DNA of 37,728 nt, taken from an uncultured Bacteroides sp. Lineage in GTDB: Bacteria > Bacteroidota > Bacteroidia > Bacteroidales > Bacteroidaceae. Every line of letters begins with the position of its first letter. Within the stretch, counting starts at the first letter, position 1. The notes beneath the pieces were generated by a model, which was not told where the DNA came from, searched no databases, and worked only from the letters and a program-made list of their open reading frames with translations. Location of the stretch: assembly GCA_945965395.1 (NCBI GenBank), contig CAMFND010000129.1:1-37728 (forward strand). Reading direction: 5' to 3'. The position numbers and the translations under genes are program-made. Below are positions 27,339 to 35,587 of this stretch, piece by piece.

Positions 27339-27367
27339 TTGTCTATGGTTTCTTTTGCGTAATTTTG
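27339..27367 (+). promoter_or_regulatory. Probable promoter of the YqhD-like gene
   Basis: TTG at 27339-27341 and TAATTTTG at 27360-27367 are 18 bases apart and fit the Bacteroidota -33/-7 pattern. The -7 box ends 37 bases before the ATG. Confidence 0.55.
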
Positions 27368-27404
27368 CCACATACATAATTAAAACGACAAAAAGGAACA
27401 AACA

Positions 27405-28574
27405 ATGAAGAACTTTGATTATCAAACCCCGACCCGTCTGATTTTTGGCCGGGATGTAGTGGCTGAACTGCCAGAGGTGATGCGCTCGTTCGGACGTCGC
27501 ATCCTGTTGACATACGGTGGCGGAAGTATTAAGCGTATCGGCTTGTACGACCACGTGAAAGAACTGTTGAAAGATTTTGAGATTTTTGAACTGGGCGGCA
27601 TCGAACCGAACCCGAAATACTCCACCAGTGTAGTGGAAGGCGTACGCATCTGCAAGGAACAGCAGATTGACGTGATTCTCTCCGTGGGCGGCGGTTCGGT
27701 ACTCGACTGTTCGAAAGCCATTGCCGGAGGTGCCAAATACGACGGCGAGACCTGGGACCTGATTATCGGCAAGGCTCCTACGTTGGCTGCACTGCCGATT
27801 GTGGACATCCTTACCCTGGCCGCTACGGGCAGTGAGTACGATGCCGGAGGAGTCATCTCCCGCACGGAGACCAACGATAAGGTGGCCTACATCGACCCGC
27901 ATCTGTTCCCGGCCTGCTCTTTCCTTGACCCGACCTATACCTTCACGGTCAATGCCAAGCACACGGCAGCAGGAGTGGCCGATGCCATCAATCATGTGAT
28001 GGAACAGTATTTCACTCATGCCTCCAATTCCGTGGCCGACGGTTTCTGTGAAACACTGGTAAAGACCCTGATGAAATATGCTCCGATTGCACTGGAGAAA
28101 CCGGACGATTACGAAGCACGTGCTGAAATCATGTATGCCTGCACCTTTGGCTGCAACGGCCTGCTGGCCCTCGGTACCGGCGGCTCTCCCTGGCCTATGC
28201 ACGGCATCGAACATGCCCTGTCGGGATATTATGACATTACGCACGGAGAAGGTCTGGCCATCATCACACCGCACTGGATGCGCCACGTGCTCAACGAGCG
28301 CACACAGGAACGCATCGTGAAATTTGGTGTGAACGTGTTCGGACTGGCTGCCGATCAGGCTCCGTCGGAAATTGCCGAGCAGACCATCGCACGTACCGCA
28401 CAATTCTTCAAGAGTCTGGGCATGCCGATGACCCTGCGTGAGGTAGGCATCGACGATTCCCGTCTGGAAGAAATGGCACACCACATTGCCGTGAATGAGG
28501 GACTGGACGCACCGGGTACGTTTGCTCCGCTGAACGAACAGGACATCCTTTCTATTCTGAAGTCTGCGCTGTAA
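27405..28574 (+). CDS. yqhD: YqhD-like metal-dependent NADPH aldehyde reductase (iron-type alcohol dehydrogenase family)
   Basis: A 389-residue cytosolic enzyme of the iron-containing alcohol dehydrogenase family that reduces aldehydes to alcohols. The nucleotide-binding loop is SVGGGSVLDCSKAIAGG. The metal ligands fall at Asp193, His197 (GVADAINHVMEQ), His266 (MHGIEHALSG) and His280 (THGEGLAIITP). Each is within one residue of the ligands I recall for E. coli YqhD (194, 198, 267, 281), and the length is the same within a few residues. YqhD uses NADPH and detoxifies short-chain and lipid-peroxidation aldehydes. That role here is an inference, supported by the divergent AraC-type gene. Butanol dehydrogenase-like activity is the alternative. 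A long hairpin begins at the stop codon. Confidence 0.9.
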   Translation: MKNFDYQTPTRLIFGRDVVAELPEVMRSFGRRILLTYGGGSIKRIGLYDHVKELLKDFEIFELGGIEPNPKYSTSVVEGVRICKEQQIDVILSVGGGSVLDCSKAIAGGAKYDGETWDLIIGKAPTLAALPIVDILTLAATGSEYDAGGVISRTETNDKVAYIDPHLFPACSFLDPTYTFTVNAKHTAAGVADAINHVMEQYFTHASNSVADGFCETLVKTLMKYAPIALEKPDDYEARAEIMYACTFGCNGLLALGTGGSPWPMHGIEHALSGYYDITHGEGLAIITPHWMRHVLNERTQERIVKFGVNVFGLAADQAPSEIAEQTIARTAQFFKSLGMPMTLREVGIDDSRLEEMAHHIAVNEGLDAPGTFAPLNEQDILSILKSAL

Positions 28575-28621
28575 CAAATAATATGGGCTGTCTTTAATAA
28601 AAGGCAGCCCATATTATTTGT
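28574..28621 (+). terminator. Bidirectional terminator after the YqhD-like gene
   Basis: The 17-base arms ACAAATAATATGGGCTG (28574-28590) and CAGCCCATATTATTTGT (28605-28621) are perfectly complementary. It lies between two convergent genes and its AT-rich base suits termination in both directions. Confidence 0.8.
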
Positions 28622-28642
28622 GTGTTTCGAATGTTTCAAGTT

Positions 28643-29047
28643 TTATTTACCGACATCCATCAGCCATTTTCCATCCACTTTGACCATTTTCTGGCTGTCT
28701 TCCTTTTCAGTGCCGTCCCCGTAAACCTGTTTGAATTTTACTACAGCTGAATTTCCGTCTTCAGCGATTTCTTCGGAAATAATTTCAATACTCTTGATTC
28801 CACCGTTTTTCTCCAGTGTTTTGTCTACTTTTTCTTCCATCATGGAAACTAATCCTTCACGAGCCTGTTTGATTTCGTCAGGACTTCCTTTACTGATGTT
28901 GATACCATCCACAAACTTTTCATATTTTTTGTTCTGAAGAGCAGACATGTAATCTTCCAGCGCGCCGGAAGGACTGTTTGAACTACAAGATACCATGGCA
29001 AGCAGTGCGATTGCCATCATTCCGAGACGAATCATTAATTTCATCAT
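28643..29047 (-). CDS. DUF4878-like small lipoprotein
   Basis: A 134-residue lipoprotein. The signal peptide ends in the lipobox LLAMVSC, followed by SSNSPSGALEDYMSALQNKK. The rest has the cystatin/NTF2-like pattern of DUF4878: a first helix carrying ALEDYMSALQNKKYEKFVDG, then strands such as AVVKFKQVYGDG and MVKVDGKWLMDVGK at the end. Such proteins are small envelope proteins of unknown role. The first two codons are both ATG and the start could be either. No clear promoter box was seen directly upstream, and it may be read from the YiiX-like gene 39 bases upstream. Confidence 0.8.
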   Translation of the reverse strand: MMKLMIRLGMMAIALLAMVSCSSNSPSGALEDYMSALQNKKYEKFVDGINISKGSPDEIKQAREGLVSMMEEKVDKTLEKNGGIKSIEIISEEIAEDGNSAVVKFKQVYGDGTEKEDSQKMVKVDGKWLMDVGK

Positions 29048-29086
29048 AATTTTAGTGTTCTAGGTTAATACTAAGAGTGTGTTAAT

Positions 29087-29707
29087 TTAAGGAAAATCAT
29101 AGATCGTTTTCAGGTGTTTGTTGAGTAAAAGGTCACTGGGCATCAGGTAAGTGCCTCGTACTACGGGAAGGTCCATGTGGGTGATTCTGCCTTCGGAAAG
29201 GTCGATGCCTTCTTTCCGGTATGCAAATTCAATAAGTTCTGTACAATACATTTGTGAGCTGTCGGACAGATTGTAATCATGGTCAAAGAGTATCCCTCGC
29301 TGGGCCATGAGTAAGGCTGTCTGTGCTGCCCGGGCTGCGGCCAATGAGTCCTTTCCCCACCGGACTATTTCTCCGCAAACCGCTCTTTCAGGAGAGAAGA
29401 AACGGGTTAAAGGTTCTATTTTCACGCGGTCATGGTCTCCCTTAAATTCAGGTTCACCCGGAACTGCATGGATGACATGCCATTCTCCCTCCATTTTTTT
29501 CAAGATTCCCACATGCGAATATGTACCATTCTTGTCGGCAGCTACTACAATACGGCTCATGAAGCCTGTTCCACGGCGAAAAGCAAGGTCACCGTCGGAG
29601 AACAGTTCTGTCGGTAAAGTTTGACTGTCAGTTTTTCCCAGATTATGGCAAGAAGGACATACAAAAGATACCCACAGAATGAACAAAGTATAAGATAACT
29701 TCCTCAT
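29087..29707 (-). CDS. YiiX/YebB-like (permuted NlpC/P60) papain-fold lipoprotein
   Basis: A 206-residue exported protein with a signal peptide and lipobox-like SFVCPSC. It has the permuted papain-like pattern of YiiX/YebB/DUF830 proteins: GDLAFRRGTGFMSRIV, the catalytic-type histidine in GTYSHVGILKK, and the cysteine in SSQMYCTELIEFAYRKEG. The family is thought to cleave amide or thioester bonds, perhaps in lipid or cell-wall material; the substrate is unknown. The ATG at 29707 is preferred over 29725 because a TATTTTTG promoter box occupies 29714-29721. The box ends only 6 bases before this ATG, so the mRNA could be leaderless, or the true start could be later. Confidence 0.8.
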   Translation of the reverse strand: MRKLSYTLFILWVSFVCPSCHNLGKTDSQTLPTELFSDGDLAFRRGTGFMSRIVVAADKNGTYSHVGILKKMEGEWHVIHAVPGEPEFKGDHDRVKIEPLTRFFSPERAVCGEIVRWGKDSLAAARAAQTALLMAQRGILFDHDYNLSDSSQMYCTELIEFAYRKEGIDLSEGRITHMDLPVVRGTYLMPSDLLLNKHLKTIYDFP

Positions 29708-29713
29708 AGAGGA

Positions 29714-29721
29714 CAAAAATA
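29714..29721 (-). promoter_or_regulatory. Probable promoter -7 box of the YiiX-like gene
   Basis: The minus strand reads TATTTTTG, an exact TAnnTTTG match, only 6 bases before the ATG at 29707. Either the transcript has almost no leader or the box is a chance match. Confidence 0.35.
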
Positions 29722-29827
29722 GCAAATAAATTTATTTATGCTAAAAGAATGGAAATAAAATTTGAATAAATGTTTCAGATTGTTATGAAATTTGTCTAAT
29801 TGTCCGAAATGTGAAAAATGTGTTTCC

Positions 29828-29853
29828 GGAATAGCCTGCACTCAGGCTATTCC
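29828..29853 (-). terminator. Hairpin at the 3' end of the FKBP gene
   Basis: The 11-base arms GGAATAGCCTG (29828-29838) and CAGGCTATTCC (29843-29853) are perfectly complementary with a 4-base loop. One arm contains the last codons and the TGA stop. A T-rich stretch (acattttt) follows on the minus strand after about 9 bases. Confidence 0.6.
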
Positions 29854-30240
29854 AAACAATTCAATCTCAAAAATCAGGGTGGAGCCGCCGGGGATGCCGG
29901 GCTGCGAGAACTTGCCGTATCCCATTTCCGACGGAATGTACACCTCCCATTTGTCGCCCACGCACATCTGCTGCATGGCGATAATCCATCCCTCAATCAG
30001 GTCGCTCAGGCGGAAGGCTACAGGTGCGCCGCTACGACTGCTGTCAAACTTCTTGCCGTTGATGGTCCATCCCGTGTAGTGCGCGGTGACGATACTCCGT
30101 GGTGTGGGATGCTTGCCGTCGTTCTTGCCCGATGCCAGCACCTTGTAGTAGATGCCTTTCGGGAGCGGCATCACTCCCTCTTCCTTTGCCTTTTCGGCCA
30201 ACCAGTCCTTGTTGGCCTGTATGTATTCTTTCTTTCCCAT
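29842..30240 (-). CDS. FKBP-type peptidyl-prolyl cis-trans isomerase
   Basis: A 132-residue protein without a signal peptide, so probably cytosolic. The FKBP domain fills residues 25-132: GIYYKVLASGK, VTAHYTGWTINGKKFDSS, LIEGWIIAMQQMCVGDKWEV, IPSEMGYGKF and STLIFEIELFGIA. These are the strands and loops of the FK506-binding fold that catalyses proline isomerisation during folding. The N-terminal 25 residues form a charged helix, as in short Bacteroidota FKBPs. The stop codon is embedded in a hairpin that probably ends transcription. A near-match -7 box (TACCTTTA, 30258-30265) lies upstream. Confidence 0.92.
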   Translation of the reverse strand: MGKKEYIQANKDWLAEKAKEEGVMPLPKGIYYKVLASGKNDGKHPTPRSIVTAHYTGWTINGKKFDSSRSGAPVAFRLSDLIEGWIIAMQQMCVGDKWEVYIPSEMGYGKFSQPGIPGGSTLIFEIELFGIA

Positions 30241-30282
30241 TGTGAATGATTTTGACGTAAAGGTACGTATTTTCCGGGATAC

Positions 30283-30774
30283 TTAAAATAGTCCGTTAAT
30301 CCATGTCCACAGTGCCGTGGTCAGATAGACTGCCAGCTTGGCCACCCAGTAGATAACCACACACAGCACCAGGATACCCACGCCTGTTAGTACGGCCTTG
30401 CGGTTCACTTCCTGAATCACCTCCTTGTCACTTTCCACGAAACCCACAATCAACCGATAGTTTTTCGCGTACGAACGGCTGAAAATATCTAGCAGGTCGC
30501 CAATCCAGAGTGGAATGATACCCAGCATCATGTCCACCAGCATGTTGTAGAGGATGGCCAGGGTGAGGGGAATGGACTTGATTTTGAACAGCGACACCGT
30601 GAGAAAGGGCAGTGTCATGGCCGAAGAGAAAATGTCGCCTGCTGTCGGGAAGAACAATCCGATGAGAGGGTCGAGATAGTATCGGTCCATCACATTCTTG
30701 ATGGTTCTTATCAGCCGGTAAAGCGGGTCATTCTCCCACTGCATGCGTTTTATGTTTTGTTTCGTACTTTTCAT
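30283..30774 (-). CDS. DUF4112 family membrane protein
   Basis: A 163-residue inner-membrane protein. It has the DUF4112 pattern: an N-terminal amphipathic stretch with DRYYLDPLIGLFFPTAGDIF, a hydrophobic segment SIPLTLAILYNMLVDMMLGI, the conserved IPLWIGDLLDIFSRSYAKN, and a C-terminal membrane helix VGILVLCVVIYWVAKLAVYL. The function is not known. The ATG at 30774 is chosen because a TATCTTTG promoter box at 30793-30800 overlaps the alternative upstream start (30795). It is divergent from the helicase gene. Confidence 0.85.
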   Translation of the reverse strand: MKSTKQNIKRMQWENDPLYRLIRTIKNVMDRYYLDPLIGLFFPTAGDIFSSAMTLPFLTVSLFKIKSIPLTLAILYNMLVDMMLGIIPLWIGDLLDIFSRSYAKNYRLIVGFVESDKEVIQEVNRKAVLTGVGILVLCVVIYWVAKLAVYLTTALWTWINGLF

Positions 30775-30792
30775 GTGACAGTTAGTTTGGCA

Positions 30793-30800
30793 CAAAGATA
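30793..30800 (-). promoter_or_regulatory. Probable promoter -7 box of the DUF4112 gene
   Basis: The minus strand reads TATCTTTG, an exact TAnnTTTG match with a TTG about 21 bases further upstream. It lies 18 bases before the ATG at 30774 and decides that start. Confidence 0.55.
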
Positions 30801-30887
30801 CTGAGATTTTAATGGCCCTTTCAATTGTTTTTAGGTAAAATTACGCTTTATTATCGTTGTATTGTTCTGATTGTGGTGGAATGCGTC

Positions 30888-30895
30888 TATTTTTG
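30888..30895 (+). promoter_or_regulatory. Probable promoter -7 box of the helicase-PLD gene
   Basis: The plus strand reads TATTTTTG, an exact TAnnTTTG match 17 bases before the ATG at 30913. It rules out a start at 30871. Confidence 0.5.
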
Positions 30896-30912
30896 TTCCT
30901 CATTGTGTACCT

Positions 30913-33900
30913 ATGAACAAAAAACTGCTTAAATACTGGAAAAACTGCCTGCTGGATGCTGAGTGGAGTAACAGCATGTTCTATAAAGAGCCGCGCGTGA
31001 CGCTGGCGTTTGAAGGCCGTATGCCGGAGTCGATACCGGAAGAAGACATCGAACTGCTTTTCCCCGACGGAAGGGAAGGCGGCAAGAAGTGTAAGGTGCG
31101 CATTGCTCCTTGTGTGCTGCTTCCCGAATATGAGAATGGCAAACCTCTTGGTAAAACGCTTCCTGAGTATCCTTTTTTCATTACGGCGATACTAGGACCC
31201 GACGGTTCCTTACAGTTGCCCGAAAATCCGATGGACCGTGTGCCTATGTTCGTTCGCAAGTTCCTTTCTCCTAATGCCAAAGACGACCGTACTCTTGCTT
31301 CCCTCGACGAGGTGGACAGCCTGCTGAGTGCGTTCAAGACCGATGTGGCTACCGGGGAGGAATACTGGGAGGCGTGCGAAGTTCTCTTCCGGAAGGCCAC
31401 CGGGATGACGTTTGCCGAAATGAACTATACCGACCAGCCGGAGATGGTCATCACAAAGGCACCTGTTACGGGGATGGCACAGAATATCTTGCGGTTGTAC
31501 GACAAGCTGCTGGACTGCAAGGAAGACCTCCCGCTGTTGGAGTGCCTGACGCGCTGCGAGTGCGAACCGTTGCTTCCGCTTCCTGCCCGTCGGGAGGTTT
31601 ATGCCAACCGGCGGCACTTGGCCCAAATGAGCAGTGATTTCCCCTTATCCGTTTCCCAGCGTGAAACGCTCGCCATGTACACCCATCCTCGTGGAAGCCG
31701 GATTTTTGCGGTCAACGGTCCCCCGGGAACGGGAAAGACCACCTTCCTGCAGACGGTTATCGCCAACCGACTGGTGCATTCTGTGCTGACGGACGGAGAA
31801 CCTGAGCTTATTGTGGCCAGTTCGGTCAACAACCAGGCCATTACCAACATACTCAAGGATTTCGAGATGGAAGCCGTTGAGACAGATGCGGCTGAGGTAC
31901 GCCTGGCGGCACGCTGGTTGCCGGACCTGGATACGTTAGGCCTGTACCTGTCTGGAAAGAAAGAGCTGACTGAACGCTATGCCATGATGCTGAACAACTG
32001 TGGAAAGGGCTTTCCAGAAGCGTACGATAATCCAGAGCGGGTGGACGAGTACCGCACGTACTACCTGGAACTGTTCAACCGTTACTTCCATACCTTATGT
32101 AAGGATGAAACAGAGTGTCAGCACTACCTTCGTGGACAGATGACCCTGCTGAGGGACTGGATTGAAACGGGCATGGAGGCTGCTGCACAGAAAGAATCCG
32201 GTGGTATAAATGGAGGAAAGAATCTGTTTGTCCGGATGATGCAACACTTCCGTAAGACTTCTTCCGCCTACGAAGAAACCATGGCCCGCTGGGAGGAGAA
32301 CGACGATTTCAGGGCACGCTACACCCGGCTGACGGAAGGAGAGGAGTATAAGAACCTGCCCTGCATGGAAGACATGGCCGTGCGCCTGGACATCAGCTAC
32401 CGCTACCAGATGTTCTGGTATGCCATCCACTACCGGGAGGCTGAGTTCATTCGCCGCTTGAGGCGTTGTTCCGGAAGCCTGAGCCGTTCGGACCGTGCCG
32501 TCTACCTCGAACGTCTGAGACGGCTGGCCTGCGTGATGCCGGTGTTCATCTCCACCTTCCATTCCCTTCCGCGCTACATGACCTGCAGCAGCGAGGGCAA
32601 TCCCTTCGTGCCCCTCTACAATACCATTGACCTGCTCATCGTCGACGAGTCCGGACAGGTGTCGCCCGAATTGGCCGTACCCTCGTTCAGTCTGGCCCGG
32701 CAAGCCATCCTCGTGGGCGACATCGAGCAGATAGAACCCATCTGGCCCGTGACCGGACAATACTCTTTCATCAATCTTCGCCGCTCCGGGGTGGTCACTT
32801 CGTCAAAAGATCCGTTGTATGCCTTTCTGACCGAACACGGTTTTCTGTCCTCTTCCGGAAGTCTGATGAAAATGGCCCGCAAGAGTGGCAGCTATCAGGT
32901 GGACGGCGAACGCGGGGCCTTCCTGCGCGAACACCGCCGCTGTCTGGACTCCATTATCGCCTATTGCAATGATTATGTGTACCACGGGCGACTACTCCCC
33001 TTGAAAGGTGATTGTCCGAAATACGCGGCTCTTCCCTCCAAGGGCTATGTCCATGTGCACGGATACAGCCAGAAGGGAAAGACTGGAAGCCGATTCAATG
33101 AAGCCGAAGCTGCTGCCATCGTGAAATGGCTGTCGCGCGAGAAAAGAAAGCTGGAAGAAGCCTACGGAAAGCCTATTCCTCAGGTAGCCGCCATTGTTAC
33201 CCCGTTCAAGGCACAGGAACGACTGTTGCGCGGACTGCTGGCTGAACTGCCGGGAGGCACAGACTTTGCCACGATGACCGTCGGCACCGTCCACTCGCTG
33301 CAAGGAGCCCAGTACCCGCTGGTGATATTCTCGCCCGTCAATTCACCCGGCGACACTTCCTACTTTATGGAAGCGGGCGGAAAGTACAACATGCTCAATG
33401 TGGCCGTGTCGCGTGCGCAATACCACTTCCTGGTGTTCGGCCACATGAACATCTTCCATCCCGACCGGGACACCCCATCAGGCAACCTGGCCAAGTGGCT
33501 ATTCGATAGTCGGCAGGACGAAATCTCTTCCCACTTTCTCTACCAAGACGAAGAACCCCTTCTGAGCCAGTCGCTCGATGTGTCCCGTCAGCCGGCCGCA
33601 GTCTGCCGTTTGTCTACCCTTGAGGCACATACGGACATCTTGCGTCAGGCTTTCCAGACCGCTCGCCGGAAAGTGGTGATTGTGTCGCCCTTCCTGTCCA
33701 TCCGTGCCCTTGAGAGTGACCACCTGCTGCCCCTCATTCAGGAAGCGGTGGAACGTGGGGTAGAAGTGGTGGTGTATACCGACCATTACCTGGATAAGAA
33801 AAACGGATTGTGGAAGGAAGAAAGTCTGCAAGCCCGCCGTGCGCTGGTAGAACACCACGTCAGTCTGCGGGTATTGAAAGGCATCCACAACAAGACCTTG

Positions 33901-34380
33901 GTGGTGGACGACCGCCTGCTGGTGGAAGGCTCGTTCAACTGGCTTTCGGCCCGACGGAACAAGGACGATGCCCGCCACGAATGCTCCATCCTGGTGCAGG
34001 CTCCGGCCGCTGCTGCATGTATCGACCAGCTGATGAAAGAACTGGAAGCCATTGACAGGGAGGCTCTTTTCTACTGTCCGCCGAAGCAGAAGATTCTCTG
34101 TGCAGACTTTTTCTGTCAGCCTCTTTATCACAACTATTGGAACAGTGCGCTGATACATCTTCGTGAACAGGCCAGTCGGCTGAATTTTCCGGATGAGGGT
34201 TCGGGAAACGTTTCGGAAATTCGGAAAAAGTATCCGCGTCACGGGGCAGCTTGGACCGACGAAGAAATGCAGCTCGTGTGGGAACTGATGAACTACACTA
34301 ACGACCTGCGCGTGTTCACCGACTGCCTGCACCGGAGCGAGCGCTCCATCCGTTATAAAGTGGAAGGCACGGCTCCTTAA
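30913..34380 (+). CDS. Superfamily 1 helicase fused to a phospholipase-D-type nuclease domain
   Basis: A 1155-residue cytosolic protein that looks like a single-polypeptide defence or nucleic-acid processing enzyme. After an uncharacterised N-terminal region of about 250 residues comes Walker A GPPGTGKTT (269-277) and Walker B with Asp578-Glu579 (LLIVDESGQVSPEL). Motif III-like LVGDIEQIEPIWPV follows, then late motifs TVGTVHSLQGAQYPLVIF and NMLNVAVSRAQYHFLVFG of the AAA_11/AAA_12 (Upf1/DNA2-like) helicases. Residues about 905-1060 form one PLD domain with H992-x-K994-x4-D999 (IHNKTLVVDD) and GSFNWLSARR. The last 50 residues (WTDEEMQLVWELMNYTND, then RSERSIRYKVEG) resemble a Myb/SANT-like DNA-binding helix bundle. 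One HKD motif implies dimerisation. The defence role is inferred from architecture and location. Confidence 0.85.
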   Translation: MNKKLLKYWKNCLLDAEWSNSMFYKEPRVTLAFEGRMPESIPEEDIELLFPDGREGGKKCKVRIAPCVLLPEYENGKPLGKTLPEYPFFITAILGPDGSLQLPENPMDRVPMFVRKFLSPNAKDDRTLASLDEVDSLLSAFKTDVATGEEYWEACEVLFRKATGMTFAEMNYTDQPEMVITKAPVTGMAQNILRLYDKLLDCKEDLPLLECLTRCECEPLLPLPARREVYANRRHLAQMSSDFPLSVSQRETLAMYTHPRGSRIFAVNGPPGTGKTTFLQTVIANRLVHSVLTDGEPELIVASSVNNQAITNILKDFEMEAVETDAAEVRLAARWLPDLDTLGLYLSGKKELTERYAMMLNNCGKGFPEAYDNPERVDEYRTYYLELFNRYFHTLCKDETECQHYLRGQMTLLRDWIETGMEAAAQKESGGINGGKNLFVRMMQHFRKTSSAYEETMARWEENDDFRARYTRLTEGEEYKNLPCMEDMAVRLDISYRYQMFWYAIHYREAEFIRRLRRCSGSLSRSDRAVYLERLRRLACVMPVFISTFHSLPRYMTCSSEGNPFVPLYNTIDLLIVDESGQVSPELAVPSFSLARQAILVGDIEQIEPIWPVTGQYSFINLRRSGVVTSSKDPLYAFLTEHGFLSSSGSLMKMARKSGSYQVDGERGAFLREHRRCLDSIIAYCNDYVYHGRLLPLKGDCPKYAALPSKGYVHVHGYSQKGKTGSRFNEAEAAAIVKWLSREKRKLEEAYGKPIPQVAAIVTPFKAQERLLRGLLAELPGGTDFATMTVGTVHSLQGAQYPLVIFSPVNSPGDTSYFMEAGGKYNMLNVAVSRAQYHFLVFGHMNIFHPDRDTPSGNLAKWLFDSRQDEISSHFLYQDEEPLLSQSLDVSRQPAAVCRLSTLEAHTDILRQAFQTARRKVVIVSPFLSIRALESDHLLPLIQEAVERGVEVVVYTDHYLDKKNGLWKEESLQARRALVEHHVSLRVLKGIHNKTLVVDDRLLVEGSFNWLSARRNKDDARHECSILVQAPAAAACIDQLMKELEAIDREALFYCPPKQKILCADFFCQPLYHNYWNSALIHLREQASRLNFPDEGSGNVSEIRKKYPRHGAAWTDEEMQLVWELMNYTNDLRVFTDCLHRSERSIRYKVEGTAP

Positions 34381-34415
34381 TCCCCGGGCTGGCCGTTTCT
34401 TTCCGGCAAAAACGC

Positions 34416-34423
34416 TATTTTTG
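34416..34423 (+). promoter_or_regulatory. Probable promoter -7 box of the MBL-Nudix gene
   Basis: The plus strand reads TATTTTTG, an exact TAnnTTTG match 21 bases before the ATG at 34445. It suggests separate transcription from the helicase gene and excludes a TTG start at 34421. Confidence 0.5.
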
Positions 34424-34444
34424 CACAAACTATTCAAGCAGCCT

Positions 34445-35587
34445 ATGCAACTTACCTATATCTTCCACAGCGGCTTTGCCCTCGAGACCGATCGCTGCAT
34501 CCTCGTGTTCGACTACTGGATGGACCCTGCCGGCGTAATGCCCCGTCTGTTGCAGTCGCCCAAGCCCCTGTACGTTTTCTCCAGCCATTTCCATGAAGAC
34601 CATTTCAACCGCGACATCTTCTCCTGGCGGGCCCGGAAAGCGAACGTGCGCTACATCCTTTCGAAAGACATCCTGAAACACCGTCGGGCGCAGAAGGAAG
34701 AAGCCGACGCCTGGCTGGGGAAAGGTGCCACGTGGGAAGACGAACTCCTCCGCGTGACGGCTACCGGAAGCAACGACAGCGGTGTGTCGTGGGTGATAGA
34801 GACCGACGGCAAGCGCATCTTCCATGCCGGCGACCTGAATAACTGGTACGCCCGCTTCCTGACCGACGATTATCACGGGGGACTGGTCTACAGCCCCGAC
34901 TTCGGCATCGACATTGACCCTGCCAAGGAAGAAAAGCGTTTCCTGGGCGAACTGAAAGACATCCGCAAGCTCACCGACCGTTTCGATGTGGTGATGTTCC
35001 CCGTAGACGGGCGTATCGGCAACGGCTACACCCGCGGAGCCCGTCAGTTTCTCGACGTGTTCCGTACTGGCCTGTTTGTACCCATACATTTCGTGGCCAG
35101 CGGTTTCGAATCAGCCTGGCGGATGAAAGAGTTCACCGACGCCAAGTCCGTCCCGTTCTGGTGTATTCGTCGGGAAGGAGAGTGCTGCAAAGTGAAGAAA
35201 CACATCGAGGTAGTGGCTGCGGTGATAGTGCGCGACGGAAAGTACTTCGCCACCCAGCGCGGCTATGGCGAGTTCAAGGACTATTGGGAATTTCCCGGCG
35301 GAAAGGTAGAGCCGGGCGAGAGCAGGGAAGAGGCACTGGTGCGTGAAATCCGTGAGGAACTGGACACTGACATCCGGGTGGATGCCTTCCTCACTACGGT
35401 AAACTGTGAATATCCGTCGTTCCACCTCACGATGCATTGCTACTACTGTTCGGTCGTTTCCGGTAGTCTGGTGCTGAAAGAGCATGAGAGTGCCGCCTGG
35501 CTGAGACTGGAAGAGCTGGACAGCGTGGCGTGGCTCCCAGCCGATGTGGAGGTGGTGAAGGAGATTATCGCCCAGGCATCCCGTTAG
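34445..35587 (+). CDS. Metallo-beta-lactamase-fold hydrolase fused to a Nudix (MutT-like) hydrolase
   Basis: A 380-residue two-domain enzyme. Residues 1 to about 255 form a metallo-beta-lactamase fold with metal ligands H48-F-H50-E-D52-H53 (SSHFHEDHFN), a further HAGDLNNW motif, and VPIHFVASGF near the end. Residues about 262-380 form a Nudix domain (HIEVVAAVIVRDGKYFATQR). Its Nudix box from Gly286 fits GX5EX7REUXEE exactly (GGKVEPGESREEALVREI, then REELD), like MutT/8-oxo-dGTP diphosphatases. Both active sites look intact and the join is in frame. The Nudix half probably cleaves a nucleoside diphosphate linkage; the MBL substrate is unknown. Its stop overlaps the stop of the convergent DUF3784 gene by a few bases. 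Confidence 0.85.
   Translation: MQLTYIFHSGFALETDRCILVFDYWMDPAGVMPRLLQSPKPLYVFSSHFHEDHFNRDIFSWRARKANVRYILSKDILKHRRAQKEEADAWLGKGATWEDELLRVTATGSNDSGVSWVIETDGKRIFHAGDLNNWYARFLTDDYHGGLVYSPDFGIDIDPAKEEKRFLGELKDIRKLTDRFDVVMFPVDGRIGNGYTRGARQFLDVFRTGLFVPIHFVASGFESAWRMKEFTDAKSVPFWCIRREGECCKVKKHIEVVAAVIVRDGKYFATQRGYGEFKDYWEFPGGKVEPGESREEALVREIREELDTDIRVDAFLTTVNCEYPSFHLTMHCYYCSVVSGSLVLKEHESAAWLRLEELDSVAWLPADVEVVKEIIAQASR

Noticed and set aside
27336-28577. Minus-strand open frame of 413 codons opposite the YqhD-like gene
   Set aside because: It mirrors the reductase gene, whose metal ligands and length match the family; no motifs appear in the mirror frame.
33499-34437. Minus-strand open frame of 312 codons opposite the helicase-PLD gene
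   Set aside because: It is antisense to the PLD and Myb-like parts of the helicase gene and shows no recognisable domain.
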